The notes: generated by a model not told the origin, from the letters alone. Shown: positions 31,386 through 43,851, counted from the first letter of the stretch. The stretch: 64,000 bases of DNA from Gambelia wislizenii (GCA_030847615.1 JAUMIR010000004.1:270901501-270965500), one strand, 5' to 3'. Made by a program: numbers and translations.

Positions 31386-32580
31386 TGATGATGATTCCTT
31401 ATCTGCCCCTCCCCATGGACTGAGGCGAGGTACAACAGCAGACCAACATACAACACACAACATCAGTTAAAAACACACATCAGTTAAAATGCATAATATC
31501 AATTTAAAATAACAAATAAGACAAATAACTATTAAATTAATCAATCCATATTTAAAATTCATACTTTAAAATCTCACAATTTAAAAATGATCTGATAGGT
31601 CTGCTGGAAGAGACTGGTGTTTAATGCCATTTTAAATTTGGGCAGTACCGGTATATTCAGCTTTTGATCTCTTCCCATAGGTCATTCCGCAGTCCAGGAA
31701 CAGCTGAAAAAAAAGTTCTCTGGAGGACAGTTGCCAATCTAGTCATGGCTGACTGGAGTAAATGTCACACAGAGGATCTGAGTGTATGAGGCAAATTATA
31801 CGGAAGGAAGTGATCCCATAGGTAACCTGGACCCAAACCATGTAGGGCTTTAAAAGTCATAACCAACACTTTGTACCTTGCCTGGAAACTAACTGAGAGA
31901 CAGTGGAGTAATTTTAATATTGGTGTGATATGATCACACCTAGATTTACCCATAACCAATCTAGTTGCCGTGTTTTGAACCAACTGAAGTTTCCAAACTT
32001 GATACAGAGGTAGCCTAATGTACAGCACAATGCAAAAGTCCAGCCTTGAAGTTACCAGCACATGCACTTCCATCTTTAGGTCCTTCAGGTCTAAGAAAAG
32101 GTTTTGGCTGCTGTTAACCACTGAAGCTGATGGTAAGCACTCCTGGCCATTGCATCTATCTGAGCTGTATTTTGGAGCAATGGACTCAGAAGCACACTTA
32201 GGCTTTGAAAACAGTCTTTCATGGGGAGTGTAACCCCATCCAGGACTGGTTGACACCCCTCAAAATACAGGTTAGGACCCTTGACAGTAATCACTTCTGT
32301 CTTGTCTGGATTCAATGTCACTTTGTTTTCCCTTATCCAGCCCATTACCTCCTCAATGCATTCATTCAACAATGACACACCATCCATAGCTGAGGCTGTT
32401 TTTGAAGGCATGGAGAAATATACTTGGGTGGTCATCAGCATAATGATAACAGCCTGTCCCATGGTCAATGGTATTGAATGCCACTGAGAGGTCCAAAAGG
32501 ACCAGCAGGGAAACACTCCCTCTGTGAGTGTTCAGGCAAAGATCATCCACTAAGGTGACCATAGCAGTCTCAACTTCCTA
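31386..32580 (-). mobile_element. L2-related LINE fragment (antisense), degenerate
   Basis: The minus strand encodes broken pieces of an L2-like reverse transcriptase tail (LVTSRLDFCIVLYIRLPLYQ, VWKLQLVQNTATRLVMGK, CDHITPILKLLHCLS, YKVLVMTFKALHGLGPGYL). Upstream pieces at 32,100-32,520 include WIRENKVTLNPDKTEV, a motif following the RT active site in such elements. Frames are interrupted. The 3' side includes gtcattccgcagtccagg-type tail sequence. Confidence 0.65.
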
Positions 32581-33026
32581 TCCTGTTCTAAAACTGGTTT
32601 GAAATAGGTCTAGATAACTTGTATAATCCAAAACTGCATATGTGTGTTTTTTTTAACACAGAGACTATTCTGTACTGACAGATGGAAGTATACTATAAGT
32701 ACTCCTACTTATTGCTTATATTAGCAGACTAACCAGCCTTGAGTGTAAAGAAGAATGTTTCCTAAGATTTGAGAATAATTTCCCCAGATGTAATTGCCTG
32801 CTGAATGAAACTGGCTTTCTCACATGCAGAATGGACTCTATGCAGATAACCGAGGAAGGTCACTGAAATATTGTTCGGAAAAGGAAGGCAAATTGTAATA
32901 GTCTTAACTAAAGCAGTAAATCAATGCTGCACTCATGTATTGTGTTTTCATGGCAATCTGTGTTTGTAGAATATAGATAGATCATTCTTCTTCAGCACAG
33001 CTGCTTTATTTCTGTCATCTAGAACC

Positions 33027-33801
33027 CTTTCACACTACACCATTATACTACTACTAGCTATATACCTGGTGGAGCATACACCGTTCCCCCTGCCGCCCTC
33101 TCTAAGCCCCTTGCATCCATGCACACACATGCGGGGGCATGTGCCACTCCCTCCCCACCCCTGTCTCCTCCCCCCATGGCCCTCTCCAACACCCCCTGAG
33201 TGCGTGCACACACACACACATGCTTCTCCCTCTGCACTGCCTCTCTCCCCCCGCAGCCCTCCCTGAGCACACATACACACATGTGTGTGCGGGTTGCTTC
33301 CTCCCCACCCCACGCCACCTCCCTCCCCCCAACCCCGAGCGTGCACACATGCTCCGCTCCCTCCCTCCCTGCTGCCTCCCTCCCCCACACGCGCACACAC
33401 ACAGGCACCACTCCCTCCCCCCCACCCCCCATGCACACACACCATCCCGCACACACACCCTTCTACTTACTCATTGTAGCCATGTTTACACTGGAGGCAA
33501 AACTCCACATGATCCCACCTCAAGTGTGCTGATTGGCTGCCTAACAGTTTCCTAAGCAGCCAATCAGCACACTGGAAACAGCAATATACCCAAGAGAATT
33601 ATATATATAGATGATTCCACTTTAACTGTCATGACACCATCCTATGAAATCCTGAGATTTGTGATTTAGGGGGTGATATTTATAAGTCTCTGCCAGAGAG
33701 GTCTAGTATCTCACTGGACTATAAGCCCCAGGTTTCCACAGGATATTGTTTGGCAGCTATAGTCTAATCATTTTGCTGTAATGGTACAGTGTGAAAGGGC
33801 C
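33027..33801. mobile_element. hAT-like MITE interrupted by a Helitron
   Basis: Outer ends ccctttcacactacaccatta (33027) and taatggtacagtgtgaaaggg (ending 33801) are inverted copies. Joining 33053 to 33612 restores a continuous MITE (...accattatactacta + tgattccactttaac...), which reads like the related copies at 7.9 and 60.9 kb. Confidence 0.7.
33054..33611 (-). mobile_element. Non-autonomous Helitron, 558 bp
   Basis: On the minus strand it begins TCTATATATATAATTCTC and ends ...GGTATATAGCTAG. The flanking bases are A and T with no target duplication, as expected for Helitron insertion between A and T. A weak hairpin (GGTG...CACC) precedes the CTAG end. Near the 5' end lies a strong hairpin (gtgctgattggctgc / gcagccaatcagcac, about 33520-33574). 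The middle is a CA/CCTCC-rich stretch giving spurious open frames on both strands. Confidence 0.75.
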
Positions 33802-33964
33802 CCTAGAGAAAAGGCATGAACAGCATTGGGAGAGCAGTCAAAAAAACAACAGGAAGTTCCATAAGCAGCAACAGTGGGGCTTCTGTTAGATGTTTCAATG
33901 AAAACTATTGAGCTGGAACTACACCAAGCTCTCTGCACAACTATGGAGTTTTCCTCGGATGAGA

Positions 33965-34255
33965 AAAGACAGCCCTGGTGGTGCAGTGGTTAAATGCCAG
34001 TACTGCAAATCACCACATTGCAAGTTCAATTTCAGAGGGCTCCAAGGTTCACTCAGCCTTCCATCCTTTCATAGGTCAATAAAATATAAGTACCGAGCTT
34101 GTGGGGGCAATTAGCTAATGCTAATTGGAAACTGCTTTATGCAGTGTAGCTGTGTAAATTGCTATTGCTTAAAACAATTTGTAAGCTGCTCTGATAGCCT
34201 TGTGGCTAAAGAGTGGGGTATAAAATAAAAATAAATAAAAAATAAATAAATACTT
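33965..34255 (+). mobile_element. tRNA-derived SINE
   Basis: The head agccctggtggtgcagtggttaaatgcc contains an A-box-like sequence and gcaagttcaatttc a B-box-like sequence. The 3' part (gctaattggaaactgc ... ttgtaagctgctctgatag) ends with an AAATAAA tandem tail. An antisense partial copy is at 24857-24995. Confidence 0.75.
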
Positions 34256-35103
34256 GCTTGTGGTTATTACATTGCTCTGCTAGGAAGAAAAACACTGTAC
34301 TGGGAAGAGTGAGAGAAACTTCACAGACAAAGGCACTTCACTAGTGCCAGGGCCATGAGACTATTTGCATTCAGAGTCCCAGCATTCTTGGAAAGCTGAC
34401 TTTAGAGCAGAGTAGGCAAAGTGCAGCACCCCAGGGTCTCATGTGGCCCCAGGCTATTTTTGTGACCCTTGATCCTTTCAGTCTCCTTGGGTTGGCCACA
34501 TCATCTGATATGTGCATCCTTTTGCAGTTATGTGGTGTCGTTATGACATTGTATTTGTTTAGTCTTCAGTTAGTTTGAATTCGTGCAGCCTCCATTTTGT
34601 AATATGTAGTTCTGTCTCTCTCCTCTGTGTTTGAAGAGTATTTATTTATTTATTTATTACCCATTTCTCTCAAAGGCTGGCCCAAAAACATTTAGGCTTT
34701 AAAGATAATAACCAACACTTTGTACTTTGCCCAGAAACTATATGTAACAGAGATACTCACTATGATATCTTATGAAACCTTTAATATTTGTAAGTAAACC
34801 TACTTCATTTTCTTGCAATGGAAACTATGCCTGCTTTATTTCTCTGCTAGACCCTTCATGTGAGTTGTGGTTATTGCCTAGTGTCTTTCTTTCCTGCTAT
34901 ACATAGCCATGGAAAAACTGTTCTTCCCTTGCTAGTATAACATGAATGCTGGGTTGGGCTATTTGTGATTAGCCTAGGGCATTATGAAAAGTTGGCCTGG
35001 ATCAATAAATAGAAATGCAATAAGAACTACAGGATCCAAGCTAGAAATTTGTTTTCCAGAGCCCTGCATGCCCATTAGTGCATCATCAACATCATTATTA
35101 TTA
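34256..35103. other. Intron 7 sequence with a possible hAT-like fragment
   Basis: At about 34410-34460 'gagtaggcaaagtgcagcac' resembles a hAT-like dispersed repeat. An ATTT run lies at 34640-34660. Otherwise nothing recognised. Confidence 0.35.
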
Positions 35104-35324
35104 CAGTAGGCCCCCCGTATCCACTGATTCACAAAACAGCACACCTAACATAAAGTCTTCCTAGAAAATGTGTCCTCTCTAGCCATTTTCTAGGTTCTCC
35201 AGAGCAACTCTATGGTATTTTAAACCGGAAGTCCCATTATTTTCAATGGTGTTTGCTATTATCCATGGTTTTCGGTATCCACGCTCCCCCGAACCAATCC
35301 CCAGTGGATACGGGGCTCCTACTG
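35104..35324. mobile_element. Tigger/mariner-like MITE, 221 bp, TA target duplication
   Basis: The ends CAGTAGGCCCCCCGTATCC and its inverse (GGATACGGGGCTCCTACTG) are flanked by TA on both sides. The interior has short imperfect inverted repeats. It is the best preserved of three related copies. Confidence 0.8.
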
Positions 35325-35326
35325 TA

Positions 35327-36619
35327 TTATCATCTTCATCATCATATATTTAAATAGTGTCATCAGTATATGGCCTTAACAGCCATGCATGGATAGCTCT
35401 TCCTAACATGAGGTAAGAAAAGTATTTAGTAGTGCTGAATGATGGGGAGAGCTTTTTGATTATGCATCATGGAAACAGATTCATTTATTTATAAAAATAT
35501 GTATATCCAATGCTCTATCTAAAGATATCAGGGTGTACAATAAAACAACTTGAAAAATCTGTACAGTATAAAAATAAAATAATGTTTAAAAGCTAAAACC
35601 ACATTCAATAATTTAACAAGTTAAAAAGATGGATTAAAATTGGTTAAAATAGTTTAAAATGAATTTAAACCATATACTTGGGAGGGTCTGTGTAAAATCA
35701 ATTAGGCCCGAAAGGCTTTAGTAAACAGCTGCATTTTCACCTAGTGCTAGAATGATGGTAACATTGGCACTAGTTGGGCCTTCAGAGAAGGTATTTCCTA
35801 TCTGGAGTGCCACAACAAAGAAGGCCCTCTGACAGGGCTGACAGTGTTTTAGTTAGCAAACAACTGCACTAGACCTAACTTGGTATTTCTGAGAGGGTAA
35901 CTGCAGGAAAACCTAGATTAAGCATTACAGTTTTCTGTGCCCTTTCAGAAGTAAAATGTCTGACTGAATTTCCAAGAGAAATACACATGGGCTGCTTGGC
36001 AAAGAAATGTGTTGCTATTATTTATAAATTTGGCACAAATATCATGTTGGTTTTTAATCTGAGAACAAAGTGTTTTCCTCCCCCCCTCCTCCTCTACCTC
36101 TCTAGAACAAGATGTTTTGGGGGTGTTTCATCATTAGTGGAAGCCACACTTGATAAGTTCCAGTATTGGCTACATATGGCTGGACTTCCCTACTGCATAG
36201 TAGTTGATTGTGACCACTAAAAACCTTTGCTGTGTGGTAACTAACAGGACTGGTTGAAGACATTTTGATGCCTGAAGTGAAGGACAAAATGGTATCCCCT
36301 CATTTCACTTTCAGAAGCTGGCCAGGTGATGTGACAGCATCTTCTCATGCAGGAAGCAGGTTTAGTTCAGCTCAGGTGATGTGGGATACAACGACCTGTC
36401 CTCCAAGCAAGGGGAGCAGCCATGTAGGTTGCCTCTGATGTTCCCTCCTCAGCACCCAACATCTGATGCCTGTTCTGAGGCAACTGTCTTACATTGCCTG
36501 GCCTTAATATTTTTGTTATTGTATTTATATATAATCCAAATTTTTCTCCAGACCAGAGACTAAAGGCAGTTAACAAAAATTTAAACAAATGCAGATTTAA
36601 AAGCACATATAAAGACATT
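35327..36619. other. Intron 7 sequence with L2-like remnants
   Basis: Between about 35,470 and 35,850 an antisense L2-like tail is suggested by gtatatccaatgctctatc and by gaaggccctctgacagggct. I see no intact motif. The segment 36,500-36,610 has another short tail-like stretch. Confidence 0.35.
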
Positions 36620-36830
36620 GTTGTTGTTGCTGGACTAAGTCTTCAAGTCATTTCCCACTTATGGTGACCCTAAGGTGAACCTGTCACAGGGTTTTCTGAG
36701 GCTGAGAATATGTGACTTGCCTAAAATCACCCAGTGGGTTTCTATGGCTGAGCAAGGATTCAAACCCTGCTCCCCAGACTTGTAGTCCAATGCTCAAACC
36801 TCTACACCATGCTAGCTCCTGTATATAATG
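36620..36830 (-). mobile_element. Sauria-type tRNA SINE (antisense)
   Basis: The minus strand has an A box (tggtgtagaggtttgagc), a B box (gggtttgaatccttgc), then cactgggtgattttaggcaa and a Bov-B-like end (ggtcaccataagtgggaaat) with a short CAA tail at 36,618-36,630. This is the Sauria SINE layout. Confidence 0.8.
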
Positions 36831-37335
36831 GCATACCAAAAATTACTGTTGTAATGTAATTAAATGACATATAAAATTAAATTAAATGAAATAAAATAAA
36901 AAACTGAAATAAAAACGGTACAGTGAACTATTAAAATCCCTTTCCTTATAAACTGACAGTTCCCAAAAGCCTGTTGGAATAAAAAAAAAGTCTTCACCTT
37001 CTGATGTAAGAACAACAAGGAGCAATCCCAGAATTGGGGAGTAGCTACTAGACATACCTGTGGGGTTGTGAGAGAAAGACATCCCCTGAAGATCTCAAAG
37101 CCCAATCAGACTCATTCAGGAAGATGAGATCCTCCTGAAGTTAGGGCTGGGCCTGTTTGAAGTATAAGCAGGAGAAGACAGGGGAAGTTATTAAGTAAAG
37201 ACTCAGCAATGATAATGTGAAAACTGTCAGAATTATGGGACATGCAGTGTGGTAAATTTATGCTGTAAAGAGCTAAAGTGTAACATAACAGCCTACAGGG
37301 GCCAGCAGTGAGAGCAAACTGCAGCTGGCCTGTGT
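36831..37335. other. Intron 7 sequence, no recognised feature
   Basis: AT-rich start followed by unclassified sequence up to the CR1 copy. The stretch around 37,130-37,330 may be part of a repeat split by the CR1, because similar-looking composition resumes at 38,890, but I cannot show it. Confidence 0.3.
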
Positions 37336-38848
37336 ATCATAGAATCATAGAATTGCAGAGTTGGAAGAGACCACGAGGGCCATCCAGTCCAACCCCCTGC
37401 CACGCAGGAAATCACGATCAAAGCATCCCCGACAGATGGCCATCCAGCCTCTGTTTAAAGACCTCCAAGGAAGGAGACCCCACCACGCTCCGAGGGAGTG
37501 TGTTCCACTGCCAAACAGCTCTTACTGTCAAAAAGTTCCTCCTCATGTTGAGGTGGAATCTCTGTTCCTGGAGCTTGCACCCATTGCTCCATGTTCCAGT
37601 CTCTGGAGCAGCAGAAAACAAGCCTGCTCCATCCTCAGCGTGACATCCCTTCAAATACTTAAACAGGGCTATCATATCGCCTCTTAACCGTCTTTTTTCC
37701 AGGCTAAACATACCCAACTCCCTAAGTCTCTCCTCATAAGGCATCGTTTCCAGACCTTTCACCATTTTAGTTGCCCTTCTCTGGACACGCTCCAATTTGT
37801 CCATATCCTTTTTGAATTGTGGTGCCCAGAACTGGACACAGTATTCTAAGTGAGGTCTGACCAAGGCAGAATAGAGTGGCACTATTACTTCCCTTGATCT
37901 AGACACTATACTATATGCCGCATCACACTGTTGACTCATGTTCAACTTGTGGTCTACTAGGACTCCTAGATCCCTTTCTCACATAGTCTCATTCAGCCAG
38001 GTCTCCCCCATCCTATATCTATGCATTTCATTTTTTCGCCCTAAGTGCAGTACCTTACATTTCTCCATATTGAATTTCATTTTGTTAGTTTTGGCCCAGC
38101 TGTCCAGTTTATCCAGGTCATTTTGAATTTTGATCCTGTCCTCTAGGGTATTAGCTACTCCTCCTAATTTGGTGCCATCTGCAAATGTGGTAATTATGCC
38201 CCTAATTCCCTCATCCAAGTCATTGATAAAGATGTTGAATAGCACTGGGCCCAGGACAGAACCCTGTGGCACCCCACTGGTCACATCTTTCCAAGATGAA
38301 GAGGAGCCATTGCTGAGCACCCTTTGGGTTTGGCCGGTCAACCAATTACAAATCCATTGAACAGTTAACTTGTCTAGCCCACACTTTACAAGCTTGTTTG
38401 CAAGAATGTCATGGGAAACCTTGTCAAAGGCCTTACTGAAATCAAGGTATGTGATATCCACAGCATTCCCTTTATCTACCAAGCTGGTAATTTTATCAAA
38501 AAAAAGAGATCAGATTAGTCTGGCATGACTTATTTCTCTGAAACCCATGTTGACTTTTTGTGATTATGGCATTGTCTTCTAAATATTTACAGAATCTCTG
38601 TTTAATGATCTGCTCTAGAATCTTCCCTGCTATTGATGTCAGACTAACTGGACGATAATTGTTAGGATCTTCTTTTTCCCCCTTTTTGAAGATGGGGACA
38701 ACGTTTGCCCTCCTCCAGTCTGCTGAGACTTCTGTTCTCCAGGAGTTCTCAAGGATTATTTCCAATGGCTCTGAGATTATATTTGCTAGCTCTTTTAATA
38801 CTCTTGGATGTAGTTCATCTGGTCTGGAGATTTAAATTCATTTAGATT
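37336..38848 (-). mobile_element. 5'-truncated CR1 LINE (antisense), reverse transcriptase mutated
   Basis: On the minus strand it ends with ATTCTATGATTCTATG. Upstream, frames encode the CR1 reverse transcriptase: RRANVVPIFKKGEKEDPNNY, YLDFSKAFDKVSHDIL, SGVPQGSVLGPVLFNIF and TFADGTKLGG. The catalytic F-A-D-D is changed to F-A-D-G and the frame is broken into three pieces, so it is dead. The 5' truncation falls at about 38848. Confidence 0.9.
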
Positions 38849-38890
38849 AAAGGCCTGAGAAAGTATCAAGATTAAAGGCCTGAGAAAGTA
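38844..38890 (+). repeat. 22-bp direct duplication at the CR1 5' junction
   Basis: AGATTAAAGGCCTGAGAAAG plus TA occurs at 38844-38865 and again at 38869-38890, with 3 bp between. The first unit overlaps the last bases of the truncated CR1. Confidence 0.85.
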
Positions 38891-41719
38891 ACCTTGAGTG
38901 GGAGCTATCTCTGTGAGAGAATGTGCTGTAATCTACATGAGAGCCAAAGTGCCTGTAAACTGTGGACTGTGTATTCATCTATGCAATGTAACTTGTGTAG
39001 CAGTCCTGTTCTGTTCTGTGGCTTTGCTGTAGCAGAGCTGTTTTCTATTGCATGCTGTGTTATGTAGTTCTCAAAGAGGAATCTCTGTAATACTGTAAAT
39101 AATTTAATATGCTGTAGGAAAGAGAAGTAGATTTAGACACATGTCTGTGTCCTTATTTTCTTTGCCTGGAGGATGAAAACTCTGCTAAATAATTTTTTGC
39201 TGCCTGGACTTCTTGACATGCTCAGAGGCTACCAGTGCGCTAACATGTCAAAAACTGCATTGTGGAAGTGACAGCAGCGTGAAACAGGATCACCTTCTTC
39301 TATATGTTCTTCCTTGCATGCACCATACTGTCCAACATTTCACAGATGAAAACCAGGACATGTGTGGCCAAGCAATAACAGATGGCAAAAAAAATAAAAA
39401 ATAGGAGATGCTGCAGCAGTTTGCTTTTGATTCAGCCTACAGGGAAGATCAAGACTCTACTCTTTCCTCTTCTCTCCCTCCAGCTGACTTAATTGAATCT
39501 AAACTTCTTTTGCACTTTGAACTCAGTTTGCAGCAACTAGCACTACTTTTATCCCAAGTGAGGCAAAGGGGTGAAATGGGAGGAAAAAAATAACTGCGAC
39601 ATTTTAAAAGTAGATTAAAAAGTGAGGCAAGAGATGAGTAATTGGGACTACCTCTCACAAACTGGGACAGTTGGAAAGTTTGCATGCTCCGGTCAGGGCT
39701 GGGGGCTTTGCTTCAACTGTAATAGAGGGTACCTGATAGGAGCAGCACCTGTCTGATAGCAGCATCAGATCTATGGGAATTCCCTTCCCAGTAAGGTTTT
39801 TCATGGCTTTATGCTATATTGCTTCAAGAGCTGGACTAAACTACGTCTGCCTATGAAAATGTTGTGGTTTTTTAACATTAATTTAATGATATGTCTTTGT
39901 TTCAGGGATGGGCAATTTGTTACCCTCCAGATGTTGTTGGACTTCAACTCCTATCACCCTCACAATTGACTGTGCTGACCAGAGCCGATAGGAGATGCAA
40001 TCCAACACTATCTGGAGGGACAAAGACACCCTGTTTTACACAGTTGTGCTATACTAGTGGTTATCTTGCTCTTCTGTTTATTTTATATGGGTTTAAAAAC
40101 ATTTTTGGGACAATGTTTATCTTAGTTTGAAGATCACTCTGAGCATACCTGGTGAGATAAAAATAGGATATAAACAATTTAAATACACAAACAAACAAGG
40201 AGGTAGAAGTAGTTTTCCTATAGCTACCATGACTAATAATTGTTAAGACTCTCCTCATCTATCAGTATACTAAGGATTGCTACCACGTTCTGAAACAGTG
40301 AAATTCATGCTGATTTTATGTAGCGTGAAGTATTTCTTTTTGCCAGGCCTGAACAGAACCAGCACTACTTTTATCCCAAGTGAGGCAACTGTTTCAGGTA
40401 GCAAATGTTGGGATGGCAGTGAAAACCTCACAGCTTTTCCTAAATGCTTCCAGCCATTCCCATCAATTAAAAGGAAGACTTATATTTGCCACGTGACCTG
40501 GCTTGTGTCTCCCACACTAGCTTTTTATCTTAGATGTGCTGGAACAATCCTGTCCATTGCTAGTCTGGTTAACATCTTTATGAGGTATGAGCAGATTGCA
40601 CCATCTTTGCCTTCAGGCAGCAAAAATGCCTTGGTCTGGCTCTGGATTTGAATCTAGTATTTCTGAGTTTGCTTGTGATCCTATCTGAGTGTCTTAGGAA
40701 ATTAAACCACATGGACCAAGCCTTCAATAAGCACATGGAATGACATCTCTCCTTACACATAATATCAGACAGAGGAACAAATGTTGCCTTCTCTCCCTCT
40801 GTCATCTTCTGCATAATGGTGGGTTTGCTTAAAGGGTGTGCCAGCAGCATTAGGGAACATGGACATTGCTGGAAGTAAAGGGGCAAACACTTTATTACTG
40901 TGCTATCAAAAACCCCACCCCAGAATTCACAATTTGCAAAGTTGGGATGGGATTTGACTCTATTCTAGTGATATCACTGATGATATCTCATTCCTGATAA
41001 CTGCAGAAAATACATTTCCCCCCTTCAAGATCTATAATTTCCCAGGTAGCCTTGCTCAGCTTTGGATAAGCCAGAATTTGATGGGGGAAGTTACGTTCTT
41101 CACTGTTTGTTTAAAGAGTGGATCAAAAAAAAATCTGATAGTTATATAACCTCTATGGCTGCAGGAAGGATAAGCAACTGGGGTTTTTCAGATGTTTGCC
41201 TACAACTCCCATCAGCCTTAGCCACCATAGCCTAAAGATTATGGAAGTTTCAATTAAAAAATCAGAAAGGCCAAAGTTTCCCATCCTCTGACCTAATGAA
41301 ACAACTCTTCCCATAGGTATGTACTGGTGTCTTAAGATCACCACTGGAGGCCCTTCTTGATTTCAATCTGAAATCTGTAGTGTGGCCACAAGATAGAGGG
41401 TTTTTATGGGAATGTTCTTGAAAGAGAGGGCTGCCTTGTGCCCTCTTCTTGGTGCCACAGTAAGGCACTTTGTTTTTACAGGATTTAAAAATATATTAGC
41501 TTGGTTTATTATTGATTTCTATTGATTATAGTTTGTTGCTGTTTTAGCTAATTTATGCGATTAATTGCTTGATTTGCTTACATTTTTTGCTTGGTTTGGA
41601 TTGTGTTGTTCATTGTATTTTTATTTAACTAGTTTTATTCTTGCTTTTGAATGCTGATTAGTCACCTTATAAAATGATTGCTCTAATAAATCTAACAAAA
41701 AAATAATTAGGTAATATTG
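38891..41719. other. Intron 7 sequence with dispersed repeat fragments
   Basis: At 39,290-39,690 the repeat seen at 23.2 kb recurs in inverse orientation. The 28-bp string beginning agcactacttttatcccaag occurs at both 39,538 and 40,358. At 39,905-40,020 a hAT-like fragment is seen (cagggatgggcaatttgtta ... ctatctggagggac). At 41,470-41,710 an L2-like AT-rich 3' tail is suggested. No host exon motif. Confidence 0.4.
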
Positions 41720-41957
41720 TAGCAGTTTGACACCGAACCTCTTTGGCAATGCATAACAATGGGGTGTTATTTCAGGGTTCTTGAGACCCCCGCCAGGACT
41801 GCAGATCAGCCGCTAGGGACTCACAGTATATAAACCCCACACACCCCTACCCAACCATTCTCTGAAGATGCCAGCCACAGATGTAGGCAAAATGTCAGGA
41901 ATAAACTCTTCCAGAACACGGCCTCACTCCCAGAAAAAAACCCACGAAAAACTTATG
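41720..41957 (+). mobile_element. Penelope-like fragment next to exon 8
   Basis: The stretch ccattctctgaagatgccag through ccagaacacggcctcactcc matches the 48.2-kb insertion in sense orientation, including the hammerhead-like segment (41862-41897). The fragment ends near 41957, about 30 bp before the exon 8 acceptor site. The left border is approximate. Confidence 0.6.
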
Positions 41958-41987
41958 AAAAGAGCCTTTCCTATTTTAATTTTGCAG

Positions 41988-42213
41988 ATTAATCTAAAAG
42001 ATGTAGGAGAGCTGTATAAAATCCGGATTGGCCATGACAACAGTGGACCAGATCCTAGTTGGTACCTTCATGAGATTAGACTTCAAAGAATGAGCATGCC
42101 ACCAGAGAAAGAAATGTGTTTAACTGTCAACTGCTGGCTGTCTGAAGACCAAGATGATTCAGATACATGGCGAGAAATACCAGTAAGGAGACATGGAAAA
42201 GAACTTCTACCAG
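41988..42213 (+). CDS. LOXHD1-like exon 8: second half of PLAT domain C
   Basis: This 226-nt exon is the longest in the window. It begins INLKDVGELYKIRIGHDNSG, continues through PSWYLHEIRLQRM and closes with LTVNCWLSEDQDDSDTW then ELLP. The central strand, the Trp after it and the C-W-L closing strand are all present, so one exon covers what exons 4-5 do for PLAT B. The acceptor is ttttgcag and the donor cag|gtatgt (phase 1). A decayed Penelope-like fragment ends only about 30 bp upstream. Confidence 0.95.
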
Positions 42214-43849
42214 GTATGTCTCTAATATATACTTCTGATTCTTAAACTACACATGTAAAGAATTTATGCTGAGCTTTATTAAGCATCTTTCAGGATTCAT
42301 CATTACAGATGTGTTGTGAAAGGAGACACATTAGCTCTTAAAGAACAGGATCCTTGCATATTCTCTTTCAAATTACTTTCCTATAGTTACGGCAAAAGGG
42401 TTCTAAATTCAACAATGAGTCATTGCAGATTCATCACATGGCTGAAACATTGTATAAACTTAAACTTAATCAATAGCTTTGTGAATTTCAGTTTCATCTG
42501 AGGTATTTGGATGCATTACTTTGCCACAACCACTTAAAAGGGTTACTTAACAAGAAAAAAGCCAGTGTGTTGTAGCAGTTAGAGTAGGTATGGACAATCT
42601 GGGACCTTCCAAATGTTGTTACACTACAGCTCTCATCAGCCCCATCCTGCATGGCCAACCAAAGTATTTGGTGGATTCTATTTTGCTTTTCCTTTGTTTA
42701 GAGAGCCATGCAATCACTACAGAGGGGCAGCTTCAAATCCCTATTCCCCATGAATTTTGCTGGTCAACCCTACCATAATAAATAAAGCCTAATTTACTTT
42801 AGGGTAGTTATGAAGACAAAGTGGGAGACAGAGAGAACGTTGTACAGCATTCTGCTCTTTGGAGAAAAGATGAAATATGAATATCATAAATAATCAATTA
42901 GAAAAGAGTAGTGCTTCCTATTAGGAATATGTGCATTGCCAGTTAGGCAAATATTATTCAAACTGAAGTAATGTGTCTGAAGATATTCAGAGATTCAAAA
43001 GACACATTTTACTGGGGTTTCTGACATACTGAATTATTTATAGGATCCAATAATTGTAGGTCAGGAAGCAAAAAGAAGGCCACCAAAGGCAAACTTTTGC
43101 ATACTCAACTAAAGATAACAGACCGGGTCATTCACATTGTTAAGCAAACCACAGTAACAATGAAGGAGAAAATGAAGTACAGGAGACATCTTTAGGGCAG
43201 GATAAGTACCTTTATAGAAAAATACTCATAAAATGGCTCAATTGTATAAGAAAAAGATGTAAATGAGAAATCTGAAGACTGAAATAGGGAAGGGTTATGT
43301 GTGGGCAACAAGTGAGCAGGGGTCCGTCCATCATAAGAGACAGATGCTATTCCAAATATATGGGGAATTATCACCATTGCCCTCAGCCAAACAAAAGAGA
43401 GTTAGATTCAGATCCTTGAATTCAGAATGGTAGAGATGTGTGCCACAGGGAATCTAGTGTGGTAACACAACTAATCCTGGTGGGCAGTAGTACCTTCATT
43501 GGTTTGTACACTCCCTGACATGTCTAATTAGAGCTGGAAAAAAACTTCTGTTTGAAGGCCATTGTGAGTAGGTGGGGTGGGAAGATGGGGAACATCCAGC
43601 CACCTCAGGTAATTTTTGAGGTCCCCAGGGCTCCAATGGCACCTACCAAAAAGTTGTCAAAATTGTTCTTTGGAAAAAATGCCCCCAAATGCCTCCTCAC
43701 ACTCTTGATGGGGGCAATTTTGCCATATTTTTGTGCTGCCCAATTGGTGGTAATCAGAAACAGAACTTTTTAAATGGTGGCCTCATTATTTGCCAAGCTC
43801 CTCCCTCCCTGTTTTTAGAAGCTCTGTGGAGACTTTCATGTTTTGGTCA

Positions 43850-43851
<2 letters not shown>

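Noticed and set aside
33058..33555. Several overlapping open frames of 110-139 codons on both strands
   Set aside because: They arise from CA/CCTCC-rich low-complexity sequence inside the Helitron and encode His/Thr/Pro or Gly/Val/Cys runs without family features.
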